A stretch of 64,000 nucleotides of DNA from [Erwinia] mediterraneensis (lineage in GTDB: Bacteria; Pseudomonadota; Gammaproteobacteria; Enterobacterales; Enterobacteriaceae), in NCBI RefSeq assembly GCF_900604315.1, contig NZ_LR026981.1, positions 30,907 to 94,906 on the forward strand, given 5' to 3'. The notes below the pieces were generated by a model. It made no database searches. It was not told the DNA's origin and saw only the letters and a program-made list of their open reading frames with translations. The number at the start of each line of letters is the position of its first letter. Within the stretch, counting starts at the first letter, position 1. Made by a program: the position numbers and the translations under genes. Shown piece by piece: positions 53,805-62,886 of the stretch.

Positions 53805-54752
53805 GTGTCTGAAAGGAAATCAACGCGCGGAAAAAATGTCACCCCAACGCCACATGATCTGGCGTTCAAGCAGTTTCTTACCCATCCGGAAACCGCCCGG
53901 GATTTTATGCGGTTGCACTTGCCAGCTGAGTTTCAGGCCGTCTGTGATTTCACTACGCTGAAGCTGGAATCGGGCAGTTTTGTTGAAGAACATCTGCGTC
54001 CTTACTTCAGCGATGTGCTTTACAGCCTGAGAACCCGTTCTGGTGATGCCTGGATTCATGTCCTCATTGAGCACCAGTCCACGCCGGATAAACATATGGC
54101 CTTCCGTCTGTTGCGGTACGCGGTTGCCGCGATGCAGCGTCATCTGGATGCGGGGCATAAGAAGTTGCCACTGGTGATTCCAGTACTGTTTTATACCGGC
54201 AGACGCAGCCCGTATCCCTGGTCTACCCGCTGGCTGGACGACTTTGACGATCCGGCGCTGGCTAAAAAGCTTTACTGCGGACATTTTCCGCTGGTTGATG
54301 TGACCGTCATTCCTGATGATGAGATTATGTGCCACCGCAGTATGGCGGCGCTGACCTTGCTGCAGAAACACATTCACCGACGCGATTTGGCTGATCTGCT
54401 GGACAGGCTGGCAACTCTGCTGCTGACAGAACACATGACAGGACAGCAGCTGGTTTCGCTGATAAACTACCTCGTACAGGCAGGCGAAACATCAGACGCA
54501 GAAGCCTTTGTACGTGAACTGGCACAGCGGGTGCCACAACATGGAGACGAACTGATGACCATCGCACAGCAGCTTGAACAGAAGGGCATCGAAAAAGGTA
54601 TCCAGCTGGGTGAAAAACGCGGTATTGAGAAAGGGCGCAAAGAAGAAGCGCTAAAAATTGCCCGTGCCATGCTGCAGAATGGTCTCGATCGTCATACCGT
54701 GATGACGATAACCGGCCTCACCGACGACGAGCTGGCCCAACTCTGCCACTGA
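53805..54752 (+). CDS. Rpn-family nuclease (PD-(D/E)XK, transposase_31 type)
   Basis: A 315-residue member of the RpnA-E family (PF04754), recombination-promoting DNA nucleases now linked to phage defence. N-terminal 'PHDLAFKQFLTHPETARDFM', catalytic Asp in 'RPYFSDVLYSL' and 'HVLIEHQSTPDKHMAFRLLRY' with the E-x-Q of the nuclease core, then a C-terminal repeat region 'KGIEKGIQLGEKRGIEKGRK'. I choose GTG 53805 because AAGGAG ends 6 bases before it; ATGs at 53775 and 53778 have no site. An internal start (54555) may make a short protein. Confidence 0.9.
   Translation: MSERKSTRGKNVTPTPHDLAFKQFLTHPETARDFMRLHLPAEFQAVCDFTTLKLESGSFVEEHLRPYFSDVLYSLRTRSGDAWIHVLIEHQSTPDKHMAFRLLRYAVAAMQRHLDAGHKKLPLVIPVLFYTGRRSPYPWSTRWLDDFDDPALAKKLYCGHFPLVDVTVIPDDEIMCHRSMAALTLLQKHIHRRDLADLLDRLATLLLTEHMTGQQLVSLINYLVQAGETSDAEAFVRELAQRVPQHGDELMTIAQQLEQKGIEKGIQLGEKRGIEKGRKEEALKIARAMLQNGLDRHTVMTITGLTDDELAQLCH
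54555..54752 (+). CDS. Probable intragenic Rpn antitoxin-like short protein (RpnS)
   Basis: Within the rpn gene, GGAG (54543-54546) stands 8 bases before the in-frame ATG 54555. It would give a 65-residue protein comprising the 'MTIAQQLEQKGIEKGIQ' repeat region and the C-terminal helices. For E. coli rpn genes it is established that such an internally started short form restrains the toxic full-length nuclease. Here it is inferred from the site and its position. Confidence 0.5.
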   Translation: MTIAQQLEQKGIEKGIQLGEKRGIEKGRKEEALKIARAMLQNGLDRHTVMTITGLTDDELAQLCH

Positions 54753-54945
54753 TCTTTCATCCCCTGCCTGACCCTCCGCAGGCAGCGGGGATATGACTTG
54801 CCGGCGCTGTCTGCCTGTACCAGCCCTCAATCTTTTTATCTTCCTTCGGATTTTCTAAAGCAACACCTCGGCTAATGCTGTTTTATCTGCTGCGCCAGGC
54901 GCTGTATACCCTGGAAAGTCAATTTTACTTTCTTAGCAGGCAGAC

Positions 54946-55380
54946 ATGAGCACACATACCCGTATCCGCAAATTTAATACCAAAGAAACATACCCTAACC
55001 AGTCACTGGATAACGATCTTTGTCAGGCTGTTCGCGCTGGTAACACTGTTTATGTACGTGGACAAGTCGGCACTGATTTCAACGGTAATCTGGTAGGGCT
55101 TGGCGATCCGGCGGCGCAAGCGGAACAGGCGATGAAGAATGTTAAGCAGCTGCTGGAGGAAGCTGGCAGCGACCTCTCGCACATTGTCAAAACCACCACT
55201 TACATTGTTGATCCCCGTTATCGCGAACCGGTTTATCAGGTAGTCGGTCGATGGCTGAAAGGCGTATTCCCGATTTCTACCGGGCTGGTTATTTCCGGGC
55301 TCGCCCAGCCGCAGTGGTTGATGGAGATTGATGTAATCGCTGTCATCCCGGATGACTGGCAGCCGCAATCAGGAGCTTGA
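54946..55380 (+). CDS. RidA/YjgF-family protein lacking the catalytic arginine
   Basis: A 144-residue Rid-family protein, first gene of a likely operon. The fold pattern is clear ('CQAVRAGNTVYVRGQVGTDFNGNLVG', 'QAEQAMKNVKQLLEEAGSDLSHIVKTTTYI', 'WLMEIDVIAV'). The arginine of the RidA motif (P-x-R-S-x-V), needed for 2-aminoacrylate deamination, is replaced: the place reads 'FPISTGLVISG'. It therefore belongs to the arginine-less Rid subgroups whose activity is not known and that tend to occur in catabolic clusters. Confidence 0.85.
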   Translation: MSTHTRIRKFNTKETYPNQSLDNDLCQAVRAGNTVYVRGQVGTDFNGNLVGLGDPAAQAEQAMKNVKQLLEEAGSDLSHIVKTTTYIVDPRYREPVYQVVGRWLKGVFPISTGLVISGLAQPQWLMEIDVIAVIPDDWQPQSGA

Positions 55381-55384
55381 GACA

Positions 55385-56059
55385 ATGACGTTATCGATTG
55401 CAGGGCGTTGCGCGCAAACCGGACAGATGGGCATTGCTATCACTTCTTCCAGCATTGCGGTGGGTGCGCGTTGCCCATGGTTACGTGCCGCAACCGGCGC
55501 GGTATCGACGCAAAATATCACTTTGCCGGCGCTGGGGCCGCAGATCCTCAACCTTTTACAACTGGGCGAATCGGCCGAAGCCGCATTGAAAGCCGGACTC
55601 GCAAGTGATGCTTACGCTCAGTATCGTCAGGTAACGGTGTTATCTGCTGATGGTCAGACCGCCAGTTTTAGCGGGGATAAGACGCTGGGCATCAACAATG
55701 CGCAAAGCGGTGCAAATTGTATCGCTGCAGGTAATCTGCTGGCGAACCCGAATGTCATTACGGCAATGGTGAACGTCTTTGAGCAGCAGCAGGGGCATCT
55801 TGCCGGACGACTGCTGGCGGCGCTGCAGGCTGGCATACAGGCCGGGGGGGAAGCGGGACCGGTACACTCTGCAGCGCTTAAGATCGTTGACGACCAGGTA
55901 TGGCCCGTTGTCGACCTGCGCGTTGACTGGAGCGATGCCGACCCTGTTGCAGCACTGAGCCGGTTATGGCTGGCCTACCAGCCACAGATGCAGGATTACG
56001 TGACGCGAGCCCTGGATCCTACGCGAGCGCCGGGCTACGGCGTGCCTGGCGACGAATAA
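55385..56059 (+). CDS. DUF1028 protein (putative Ntn-hydrolase)
   Basis: A 224-residue DUF1028 protein: 'TLSIAGRCAQTGQMGIAITSSSIAVGARCPW', then 'STQNITLPALGPQILNLL' and 'ALQAGIQAGGEAGPVHSAALKI'. The family is predicted to be Ntn-fold hydrolases and often stands next to RidA and amidohydrolase/peptidase genes, as here. ATG 55385 is 4 bases after the RidA stop, preceded by AGGAG; the frame to 55352 lies inside the RidA gene. Substrate unknown. Confidence 0.85.
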   Translation: MTLSIAGRCAQTGQMGIAITSSSIAVGARCPWLRAATGAVSTQNITLPALGPQILNLLQLGESAEAALKAGLASDAYAQYRQVTVLSADGQTASFSGDKTLGINNAQSGANCIAAGNLLANPNVITAMVNVFEQQQGHLAGRLLAALQAGIQAGGEAGPVHSAALKIVDDQVWPVVDLRVDWSDADPVAALSRLWLAYQPQMQDYVTRALDPTRAPGYGVPGDE

Positions 56060-56075
56060 AGCCTGAGGAAAGCCC

Positions 56076-57227
56076 ATGTTGACCAGTCGAAAACTGCTTG
56101 AGCAGCTGGTGGCGTTTGATACTACCAGCCGCGAGTCTAATCTGGCGCTCATCGATTTTGTCTGGCGCTATTTAACTGATCTGGGTGTCCATTGTGAGTT
56201 GATTCACAATGCCGGGCGCAGTAAAGCCAATTTATATGCCCGGCTCGGCCCCACAGGTAACGGCGGCGTGATGCTTTCTGGTCACAGTGACGTGGTGCCA
56301 GTGGATGGACAAGCCTGGAGTGTACCGCCGTTTGCGCTGACTGAGCGCGACGGGAAGCTGTACGGGCGCGGCACAGCTGACATGAAAGGATTTATCGCCT
56401 GTATGCTGGCGGCTGTTCCGGGTTTTCTGGCCTCTCCTCTGAAGCAACCTCTGCATCTGGCGATCTCATATGATGAAGAAGTGGGTTGTCTCGGCGTCCG
56501 TACATTGCTGGATAGGCTGGCGCAGCGTCCTGAGAAGCCGGCCATCTGTCTGATCGGCGAGCCCACCGAATTGCAACCGGTACTCGGTCACAAAGGCAAG
56601 CTGGGTATGCGCTGTGAAGTCAAAGGCGCCGCCTGCCATTCAGCTTACGCACCGCATGGCGTAAATGCGATTGAATATGCGGCGAAACTGATCCATCGGC
56701 TTACCGTGACGGGCGAACGCCTGGCGTCACCGGAACATCAGGACCACCGTTTTCAACCGCCGTTTACCACGGTTCAGACTGGTACGATTCAGGGTGGCAG
56801 CGCACTGAATATCGTCCCGGCTGAGTGCACGTTTGATTTTGAGATCCGTACTTTACCGCAGGATGACGCGCAACACGTTGTCGATGACCTGTCACGTTAT
56901 GCAGAGCGTGAACTTCTGCCACAGATGCGCGCTGTCAGTCTGGACAGCGCTATTCGTTTTTATCCGATCAGTGGGTATCCGGGACTACACACCGCGACAG
57001 ACAGCCCGGCGGCGCAGCTGATCGCTTATCTGACAGGATCCAGCGCGTTCAGCACGGTGGCTTTTGGTACTGAGGGCGGGTTGTTCGATCAGGCCGGCAT
57101 TCCCGGTGTCATTTGCGGCCCTGGCAGCATGGCGCAGGGACATAAACCTGATGAGTTTATTACTATCGCGCAGTTAGAGGCCTGCGATGCCATGTTACGT
57201 CGTCTGGCAGTATGGATGAGCCAGTGA
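56076..57227 (+). CDS. M20 deacylase (ArgE, acetylornithine deacetylase type)
   Basis: A 383-residue zinc amidohydrolase of the ArgE/DapE family. Metal ligands lie in 'MLSGHSDVVP' (His near 70), 'GRGTADMKGF' (Asp), 'DEEVGCLG' (catalytic Glu and ligand) and 'GPGSMAQGHKPDEF' (His near the end). In this setting it probably removes an acyl group from an imported amino acid or polyamine derivative rather than serving arginine synthesis. It lies 16 bases after the DUF1028 gene. Confidence 0.88.
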   Translation: MLTSRKLLEQLVAFDTTSRESNLALIDFVWRYLTDLGVHCELIHNAGRSKANLYARLGPTGNGGVMLSGHSDVVPVDGQAWSVPPFALTERDGKLYGRGTADMKGFIACMLAAVPGFLASPLKQPLHLAISYDEEVGCLGVRTLLDRLAQRPEKPAICLIGEPTELQPVLGHKGKLGMRCEVKGAACHSAYAPHGVNAIEYAAKLIHRLTVTGERLASPEHQDHRFQPPFTTVQTGTIQGGSALNIVPAECTFDFEIRTLPQDDAQHVVDDLSRYAERELLPQMRAVSLDSAIRFYPISGYPGLHTATDSPAAQLIAYLTGSSAFSTVAFGTEGGLFDQAGIPGVICGPGSMAQGHKPDEFITIAQLEACDAMLRRLAVWMSQ

Positions 57228-57372
57228 GCAGTAACCCGGGCATGACAGTCGCATGCATTTTCGTCTGCTTTAACTTTTCCAAACGCCAGCTTCAGGAAGC
57301 ACTAACCGCGTAATGTACGCGTAAGCCGTATGCTGGTCGCACGCATTAATAGCCCCGTTTTCTGGAGATTCT

Positions 57373-58527
57373 ATGGTAAGTGCAGAAGTGACCACATTCC
57401 CACCGTCCGGGCAGATTCATTCCGTACCGAATAAGGCCAACATTGCCGTTCAGTTGGATGGCGTCCTTAAACGTTTTGGCGATGCCACTGCGTTGCACAA
57501 GATTTCTCTGACCATAGAAGAGGGGGAGTTTATTACGCTCCTCGGCCCGTCCGGATGTGGCAAAACCACGTTGTTAAATTTAATGGCCGGTTTCGCCGAA
57601 GCAGATGGCGGGGAAATTTTTATTGATGGCGAGCTGGTGACCGCGATTCCGCCGTATCAACGTGAGATCGGCATTGTATTTCAGAATTACGCGCTGTTTC
57701 CGCATATGACGGTAGAAAAAAACGTCGGTTACGGTCTGCGTATGCGCGGCGTGCCGAGAGCGGAAATTGCCGAACGTGTGGAACAGGCGCTGGCGCTGGT
57801 GAAACTGGCCGGTTATGGACATCGTAAGCCGCGTGAATTATCGGGCGGTCAACAGCAACGAGTAGCGTTAGCGCGTGCGCTGGTCATCCGCCCGAAGGTA
57901 CTGTTGCTGGATGAACCTTTTTCTGCGCTGGACAAGAGTCTGCGGTTGTCAATGCAGGTCGAACTGAAGGCGATTCAACGTAAGCTCGGCGTCACCACCG
58001 TTTTTGTTACCCATGATCAGGGCGAAGCGCTGAGCATGAGCGATCGCGTGGTGGTAATGTCAGCTGGTCATGTACGTCAGATCGGCGCACCGGATGAAAT
58101 CTATCGCCGTCCGCGCGATCCTTTTGTTGCGGGCTTTGTGGGGGATGTGAACGTTCTGCCCGGACAGTATACGGGCCGCGATAATAGTGCCATTGTGGAG
58201 CTGGGCGGTAATGTGCTGCGGCTGCCCACTGAACGGGTTCAGGCGGCGATGGGAGAACGTCTGGATGTCTATGTCCGTCCGGAAAACATTCAGCTCGCGC
58301 AGCTTGGCCCACAGGCACACCTGAGTGCGACCGTGATTACCCATGTTTTCCAGGGCGATCATGTTGATATTCATCTGGATGTGCCAGCCCTTGGTAACAC
58401 CACGCTGTTCGCACGCCAGTCCGGCCTTGAATCGCTGACGCGCTGGCCGCCAGGCTGCGTCGTTGGTGTAACTTTTGATGATGAAGGCGTATGCGCTTTT
58501 CCCGCTGCAAACCAGGGACAAGCTTAA
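57373..58527 (+). CDS. ABC transporter ATPase (PotA-like)
   Basis: A 384-residue importer ATPase: Walker A 'GPSGCGKTT', signature 'LSGGQQQRVALARAL', Walker B 'VLLLDEPFSALD', then a TOBE domain over about residues 260-375. Type: polyamine/iron/thiamine importers. It is separated from the M20 gene by 145 bases and abuts the next gene. The matching binding protein is at 62887 and a permease gene seems to begin at 63990. Confidence 0.93.
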   Translation: MVSAEVTTFPPSGQIHSVPNKANIAVQLDGVLKRFGDATALHKISLTIEEGEFITLLGPSGCGKTTLLNLMAGFAEADGGEIFIDGELVTAIPPYQREIGIVFQNYALFPHMTVEKNVGYGLRMRGVPRAEIAERVEQALALVKLAGYGHRKPRELSGGQQQRVALARALVIRPKVLLLDEPFSALDKSLRLSMQVELKAIQRKLGVTTVFVTHDQGEALSMSDRVVVMSAGHVRQIGAPDEIYRRPRDPFVAGFVGDVNVLPGQYTGRDNSAIVELGGNVLRLPTERVQAAMGERLDVYVRPENIQLAQLGPQAHLSATVITHVFQGDHVDIHLDVPALGNTTLFARQSGLESLTRWPPGCVVGVTFDDEGVCAFPAANQGQA

Positions 58528-59532
58528 ATGAACGCAACAATGCGCGCAGTCATTGCGCATCAGCCCGGCGGCCCCGATGTTCTGCAACAGGTGCAGCGTC
58601 CGGTGCCACAGCCAGGCCCCGGGGAAGTATTGATTCGTGTTCTCTTTGCCGGCGTCAACCGACCCGATATTTTGCAGCGTACTGGCCAGCCCGTACCGCC
58701 CGGTGTAACCGATGTATTGGGGCTGGAAGCGGCCGGTATCGTGACGGCTGCAGGGGAGGGTGTAGAGAGCCTTACTGCTGGCATGCCGGTGATGGCGCTG
58801 CTGAACGGCGGTGGCTATGCACAATATTGCCTGGCGCGAGCCGACCTTTGTCTGACGGTGCCTGAAAACCTGTCGCTCGCGCAGGCTGCCGGTGTGCCGG
58901 AAGCCGCGTTTACCGTCTGGCACAATCTGTTTGAACTCGGTCGCTTGCGATCGGGTGAAACGGTGCTCATTCACGGCGCCGCCAGCGGTGTGGGCACCTT
59001 TGCCATTCAGTGGGCTCAGGCTCACGGTGCGCGCGTCATCGCGACGGCCGGTGGCAAGGATAAAATCGCGGCGCTGCAAAGACTTGGCGTCTGGCGAGCC
59101 ATTGATCGTCACAGTGAAGACTTTGTCGTTGTGATCGCTGAAGAAACCCGGGGGCGCGGTGTAGATGTTGTGCTGGATAATGTCGGCGGCGACTATGTGG
59201 CGCGCAATCTCAGCGTGCTGGCAACAGGCGGGCGCCACGTCAGCCTGTCGTTTATGCGGGGGGCAAAAATCGAACTCGACTTACAACAGGTCATGCGTAG
59301 CGGGCTGATCCTGACCTCATCCACGCTGCGGCCACAAAGCGCCACGGAAAAGGCGCGACTGGCACAATGTCTTCGTACTCATCTGCTGCCTTTACTGGCC
59401 GCAAGCAAAATCACACCAACCATTCATCACATCTTGCCGTTAGCCGCCGCCGCAGAAGCCCATCGTATCCTTGAAGCTAACGCGAATATCGGTAAGGTTC
59501 TGTTGCAGGTAGCGCCAGAGGAGATCGTCTGA
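58528..59532 (+). CDS. Quinone oxidoreductase-like zinc-free MDR enzyme
   Basis: A 334-residue NAD(P)H-dependent medium-chain reductase of the quinone oxidoreductase (PIG3/Qor) type: 'FAGVNRPDILQRTG', 'GLEAAGIVTAAGEGV' and the cofactor motif 'GAASGVGTFAIQWAQ'. The zinc ligands are missing, as in this subgroup. It starts directly after the ATPase stop and overlaps the GST gene by 1 base (TGATG). Confidence 0.9.
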   Translation: MNATMRAVIAHQPGGPDVLQQVQRPVPQPGPGEVLIRVLFAGVNRPDILQRTGQPVPPGVTDVLGLEAAGIVTAAGEGVESLTAGMPVMALLNGGGYAQYCLARADLCLTVPENLSLAQAAGVPEAAFTVWHNLFELGRLRSGETVLIHGAASGVGTFAIQWAQAHGARVIATAGGKDKIAALQRLGVWRAIDRHSEDFVVVIAEETRGRGVDVVLDNVGGDYVARNLSVLATGGRHVSLSFMRGAKIELDLQQVMRSGLILTSSTLRPQSATEKARLAQCLRTHLLPLLAASKITPTIHHILPLAAAAEAHRILEANANIGKVLLQVAPEEIV

Positions 59533-60143
59533 TGCAACTTTATTACGCAACAACGTCGCCTTACGTTCGTAAGGTCATGGTATGCGCACATCTTCTTGGC
59601 CTGGCAGACAATATCGAACGTCTGGACTCGGCGGCGCATCCTGTTGAACGAGATGAGCGCATCGCCACATTCAATCCGCTGGCAAAAGTGCCGGCACTGC
59701 GTACCAGTGATGGTTTGTGCCTGTATGACAGCCGGGTTATTTGCGAGTATCTCAATGAATATGCTAAGGGATCGCTGTTACCGCCAGAGGGTGAGGTGCG
59801 CTGGATGAGTCTGACGCGTCAGGCGCTGGGTGATGGTTTGCTTGATGCCGCGCTGCTGACGCGTTACGAATGTAGTGCACGTCCGGTGGACAAGCAGTGG
59901 CAACGCTGGGCGGATGCCCAGCTGGAGAAGGTTGATGCCGCACTGGCAGAAATCGAACGTCAGGTCGTACATTTTAGCGCTGAGCCCCGGGATATCGGAT
60001 TGATTGCCATCGGCTGTGCGCTTGGCTATCTCGACTTCCGTTTTGCCAGCCTGAACTGGCGTGCAACACATCCGCTGACCGCTGCCTGGTTCGCGCGTTT
60101 TGATGCGCATCCGGCGATGGCCGCTACGCGTCCGTATGTTTAG
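59532..60143 (+). CDS. Glutathione S-transferase family protein
   Basis: A 203-residue GST: N-terminal thioredoxin-like domain 'LYYATTSPYVRKVMV' and 'FNPLAKVPALRTSDGLCLYDSRVICEYL', then the all-helical C-terminal domain with 'IGLIAIGCALGYLDFR'. Ser or Thr near position 7-8 is the likely catalytic residue. It may detoxify or isomerise an intermediate of the cluster. Confidence 0.9.
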   Translation: MQLYYATTSPYVRKVMVCAHLLGLADNIERLDSAAHPVERDERIATFNPLAKVPALRTSDGLCLYDSRVICEYLNEYAKGSLLPPEGEVRWMSLTRQALGDGLLDAALLTRYECSARPVDKQWQRWADAQLEKVDAALAEIERQVVHFSAEPRDIGLIAIGCALGYLDFRFASLNWRATHPLTAAWFARFDAHPAMAATRPYV

Positions 60144-60155
60144 TCAGGAGATAGC

Positions 60156-60605
60156 ATGTCACAGCATATATTTTTCCTTAATGGACCGAACGCTAACCTC
60201 TACGGCATGGATAAAAGCGGCACTTATGGCAGGGAAAGTTTTGCCACTATCGGTGAGCGCTGTCAGCAACGTGCTCAGTCGCATGGCATCGGGCTGCAGT
60301 TTCGTCAAAGCAATCACGAAGGTGTGCTGGTTGACTGGATTCAGGAGGCGCGTCAGCAGGCGGATGGCGTGATCATCAATGCTGCCGGGTTAACCTACAG
60401 TTCGGTGCCGATTCTGGATGCTTTACTGATGTTTGATGGCCCGATCATCGAAGTACATATGAGCAACATCTGGCAGCGCGAGTCGTTTCGCCATCACTCT
60501 ATGGTGTCAAAAGCGGCGACCGGTGTGGTTGCCGGACTGGGTGTGCAGGGCTATGAACTGGCCATTGATGCGCTGGTCGCACTTATCAGGACGGATAACC
60601 GATGA
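60156..60605 (+). CDS. Type II 3-dehydroquinate dehydratase-like protein (divergent AroQ)
   Basis: A 149-residue protein of the type II dehydroquinase fold: 'FLNGPNANLYG', 'FRQSNHEGVLVDWIQEA', and the catalytic histidine in 'IIEVHMSN'. The strongly conserved 'NPGAYTHTS' loop reads 'NAAGLTYSS', so substrate specificity may have changed. Position inside a transport/catabolic operon suggests a role other than aromatic amino acid synthesis. It overlaps the next gene by 4 bases (ATGA). Confidence 0.85.
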   Translation: MSQHIFFLNGPNANLYGMDKSGTYGRESFATIGERCQQRAQSHGIGLQFRQSNHEGVLVDWIQEARQQADGVIINAAGLTYSSVPILDALLMFDGPIIEVHMSNIWQRESFRHHSMVSKAATGVVAGLGVQGYELAIDALVALIRTDNR

Positions 60606-61531
60606 CGACATTAGTGTTTTACAGCGAATTCGATAGCTTTGAAGCGTGGTCAGCCTTACTGGCACCTCTGCTGCCCGGCATTACTCTTTGTCGTCCTGAA
60701 CAGGTGCAGGATGCTGATACGGTCCATTACGCGCTGGCGTGGAAACCGCCGCGTGGTTTTTTTGCGCCCTATCGCAATCTTAAGCTACTGGTTAATCTTG
60801 GTGCCGGAGTTGATTCGCTGGTAGGACGTGATGATCTGCCGGATATCCCCATTACCCGGCTGTCCGATCCCAATATGGCGCGCATGATGGCCGGATACGT
60901 GCTGTTTGCTGTCCTGCGCTACGCACGCGATATTCCGGCCTTTGAACGTGCGCAGCGTGCGCACCGCTGGTACTACCTGCATCCGCGTTTGCCGTCCAGT
61001 GTACGTGTCGGTGTGCTGGGGTTAGGCGAACTGGGTGCCTGTGCTGCACAAGAGCTGGCACGTCAGGGCTTTGATGTGCGCGGCTGGTCACGTTCGCCGA
61101 AATCCCTCGCTGGCATAACCTGCAGCTACAGCATGGCGGCTCTGGATGATTTTCTCGCCAGCAGCGATATTCTGGTTGTCATGCTGCCATTAACGCCGCA
61201 AACACATGGTCTGCTCAGCGCAGAACGGCTGGCACGCTTGCCGCAAGGCTGCGCTTTTATCAACGTATCGCGCGGTGCGATCGTCGATCAGGTCGCGCTG
61301 ACCCGGGCGTTACGCAGTGGTCAGATTGCGGAAGCCACCCTGGACGTATTTGATCGTGAACCGCTACCGCCGGAAGATCCCCTATGGGCGATGGATAATG
61401 TGCTGATTACGCCACATCTGGCCTCGGTCGCAATCCCGGCTACCGCGGCACGCCAGGTAGCGGATAATATTCTGCGGATTACGCGTGGTGAGCCGGTGCT
61501 GAATCAGGTATTCCCGGAGCGCGGCTACTGA
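60602..61531 (+). CDS. D-2-hydroxyacid dehydrogenase (GhrA-like)
   Basis: A 309-residue NAD(P)-dependent reductase of the glyoxylate/hydroxypyruvate type: cofactor motif 'VGVLGLGELGACAAQELA' (about 137-154), catalytic Arg in 'INVSRGAIVDQ', Glu in 'DREPLPPEDPLW' and His in 'ITPHLASV'. Last gene of the plus-strand operon that starts at 54946 or 57373. Confidence 0.9.
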   Translation: MTTLVFYSEFDSFEAWSALLAPLLPGITLCRPEQVQDADTVHYALAWKPPRGFFAPYRNLKLLVNLGAGVDSLVGRDDLPDIPITRLSDPNMARMMAGYVLFAVLRYARDIPAFERAQRAHRWYYLHPRLPSSVRVGVLGLGELGACAAQELARQGFDVRGWSRSPKSLAGITCSYSMAALDDFLASSDILVVMLPLTPQTHGLLSAERLARLPQGCAFINVSRGAIVDQVALTRALRSGQIAEATLDVFDREPLPPEDPLWAMDNVLITPHLASVAIPATAARQVADNILRITRGEPVLNQVFPERGY

Positions 61532-61567
61532 ATAAACGCCCATGGTGAAAACGATGGGCAGAATACC

Positions 61568-62530
61568 TTAAGCCACTTTAACGACCTGAGGATCAAAATA
61601 GCTGGGTGCCGCCATGCCGGGAATATATTGATCCGAAATAAACATCCGGCAGCGCTCCGCAAATGCGTTCACCGCCATCGACTGCTGAACCTGAGCCACC
61701 GTGGCGTAACCGAGCAACATCGGTTTATTCACCCCTGCCAGTCGTACACGAATCACGCGCCTGCCATCCTGTGACAGATTCGCTTTTGGCCGTACGTTAG
61801 CAATACTGAAGCCGATGCCATTCGCCACCATGGCGCGCACCACTTCAATATTCCTCGAGCGCATTACGATATCCGGCGTTACACCCGCCTCGCTAAACAA
61901 CCCAAGAAAATATTCGCGGCTCCAGGGCATATCCAGCAGCACCATTGGCATGGCAGCTAAGTCCTGTATCGTCACTGCTGATTGAGTGGCAAACGGATGA
62001 TGCTCACCCACCATCACATAGGGCGGCAGCCGCGCCAGTGACTGAAACGCGATATCGCTGGCCGGGACAAGGTCATAAGTCAGCGCAATATCAATATCGG
62101 CGGAACGCAACTGTTTCAGCAATTGCTCATGATTGCCTTCCACCAGAGAGACGCGCACGCCAGGAAAAGCGCGGCCAAAGCCAAACACCAGTTCTGGCGT
62201 CAGCATCGGAGCCAGGGTATCGAGACAGCCCACACGCAGTGGACCGCGCACATGATTCAGTGATTCCGAAGCAATGGTATAAAGGTTGGACATCTGCTCC
62301 AGGATCAGCTTTGCCTCTTTCAAGACCTGATGACCGATAGTGGTGAGCGACACTCCCTGCGCGTGATGGCGTACAAACAGCTGTACGCCAAGCTCAGATT
62401 CAATATGCGTAATGGCGGCAGAAATAGACGGAGACGAAACGTGGATACGCTCTGATGCTCCGATAATACTGCCCGCCTCCCCGGAAGCGACAAAATATTC
62501 CAGCTGACGCTGGGTAATGCGACTAAGCAT
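61568..62530 (-). CDS. LysR-family regulator of the transport/catabolic cluster
   Basis: A 320-residue LysR regulator: winged helix 'LEYFVASGEAGSIIGASERIHVSSPSISAAITHIE', then a periplasmic-binding-like sensor domain ('PLRVGCLDTLAPMLTPELV', 'FPGVRVSLVEGNHEQLL', 'SADIDIALTYDL'). It is convergent with the operon at its left and divergent from the binding-protein gene at 62887, so it is the natural regulator of the system. Confidence 0.92.
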   Translation of the reverse strand: MLSRITQRQLEYFVASGEAGSIIGASERIHVSSPSISAAITHIESELGVQLFVRHHAQGVSLTTIGHQVLKEAKLILEQMSNLYTIASESLNHVRGPLRVGCLDTLAPMLTPELVFGFGRAFPGVRVSLVEGNHEQLLKQLRSADIDIALTYDLVPASDIAFQSLARLPPYVMVGEHHPFATQSAVTIQDLAAMPMVLLDMPWSREYFLGLFSEAGVTPDIVMRSRNIEVVRAMVANGIGFSIANVRPKANLSQDGRRVIRVRLAGVNKPMLLGYATVAQVQQSMAVNAFAERCRMFISDQYIPGMAAPSYFDPQVVKVA

Positions 62531-62886
62531 ACAGGTTCTCCTGTGTTGCTGGCGCGATCATGTCATGCCAGTCATTCTGATAGCAGGAAATATAATGCAT
62601 TTATCATGCCATTCAGCCTGGTGTCATCCGTTTCTGCCCCCACGCTTCTTCGCTTCTGCCTTACCGCTGCTTCAGGAAATCCACTGCACCACAGCGCTTG
62701 TTGTAGCGTCAGAAATTCCGACGCAACGGCGAGGGAAATGCTGTTTTACCGAAGTACGCCACACCGGCACTATCATTTTCACACCAGGGTCCCACTTTCG
62801 CACCATTCTGGCGCAGCGCGCTGTAAGGGCGTCGACAGTGGTTCAAAGCATCTACAACAATCATTCTATTCAGTGGGGACGAGAAT
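62531..62886. other. Divergent region between LysR and the binding-protein gene
   Basis: No gene seen in these 356 bases. Candidate LysR sites are the palindrome AATGCATT at 62594-62601 and the inverted repeat GCGTC-N9-GACGC at 62706-62724, which is flanked by TTG on one side and CAAC on the other. Confidence 0.45.

Noticed and set aside
58060..59238. A 392-codon ORF antisense to the ATPase and oxidoreductase genes
   Set aside because: Mirror of two well-supported genes with clear motifs; a long GC-rich shadow.
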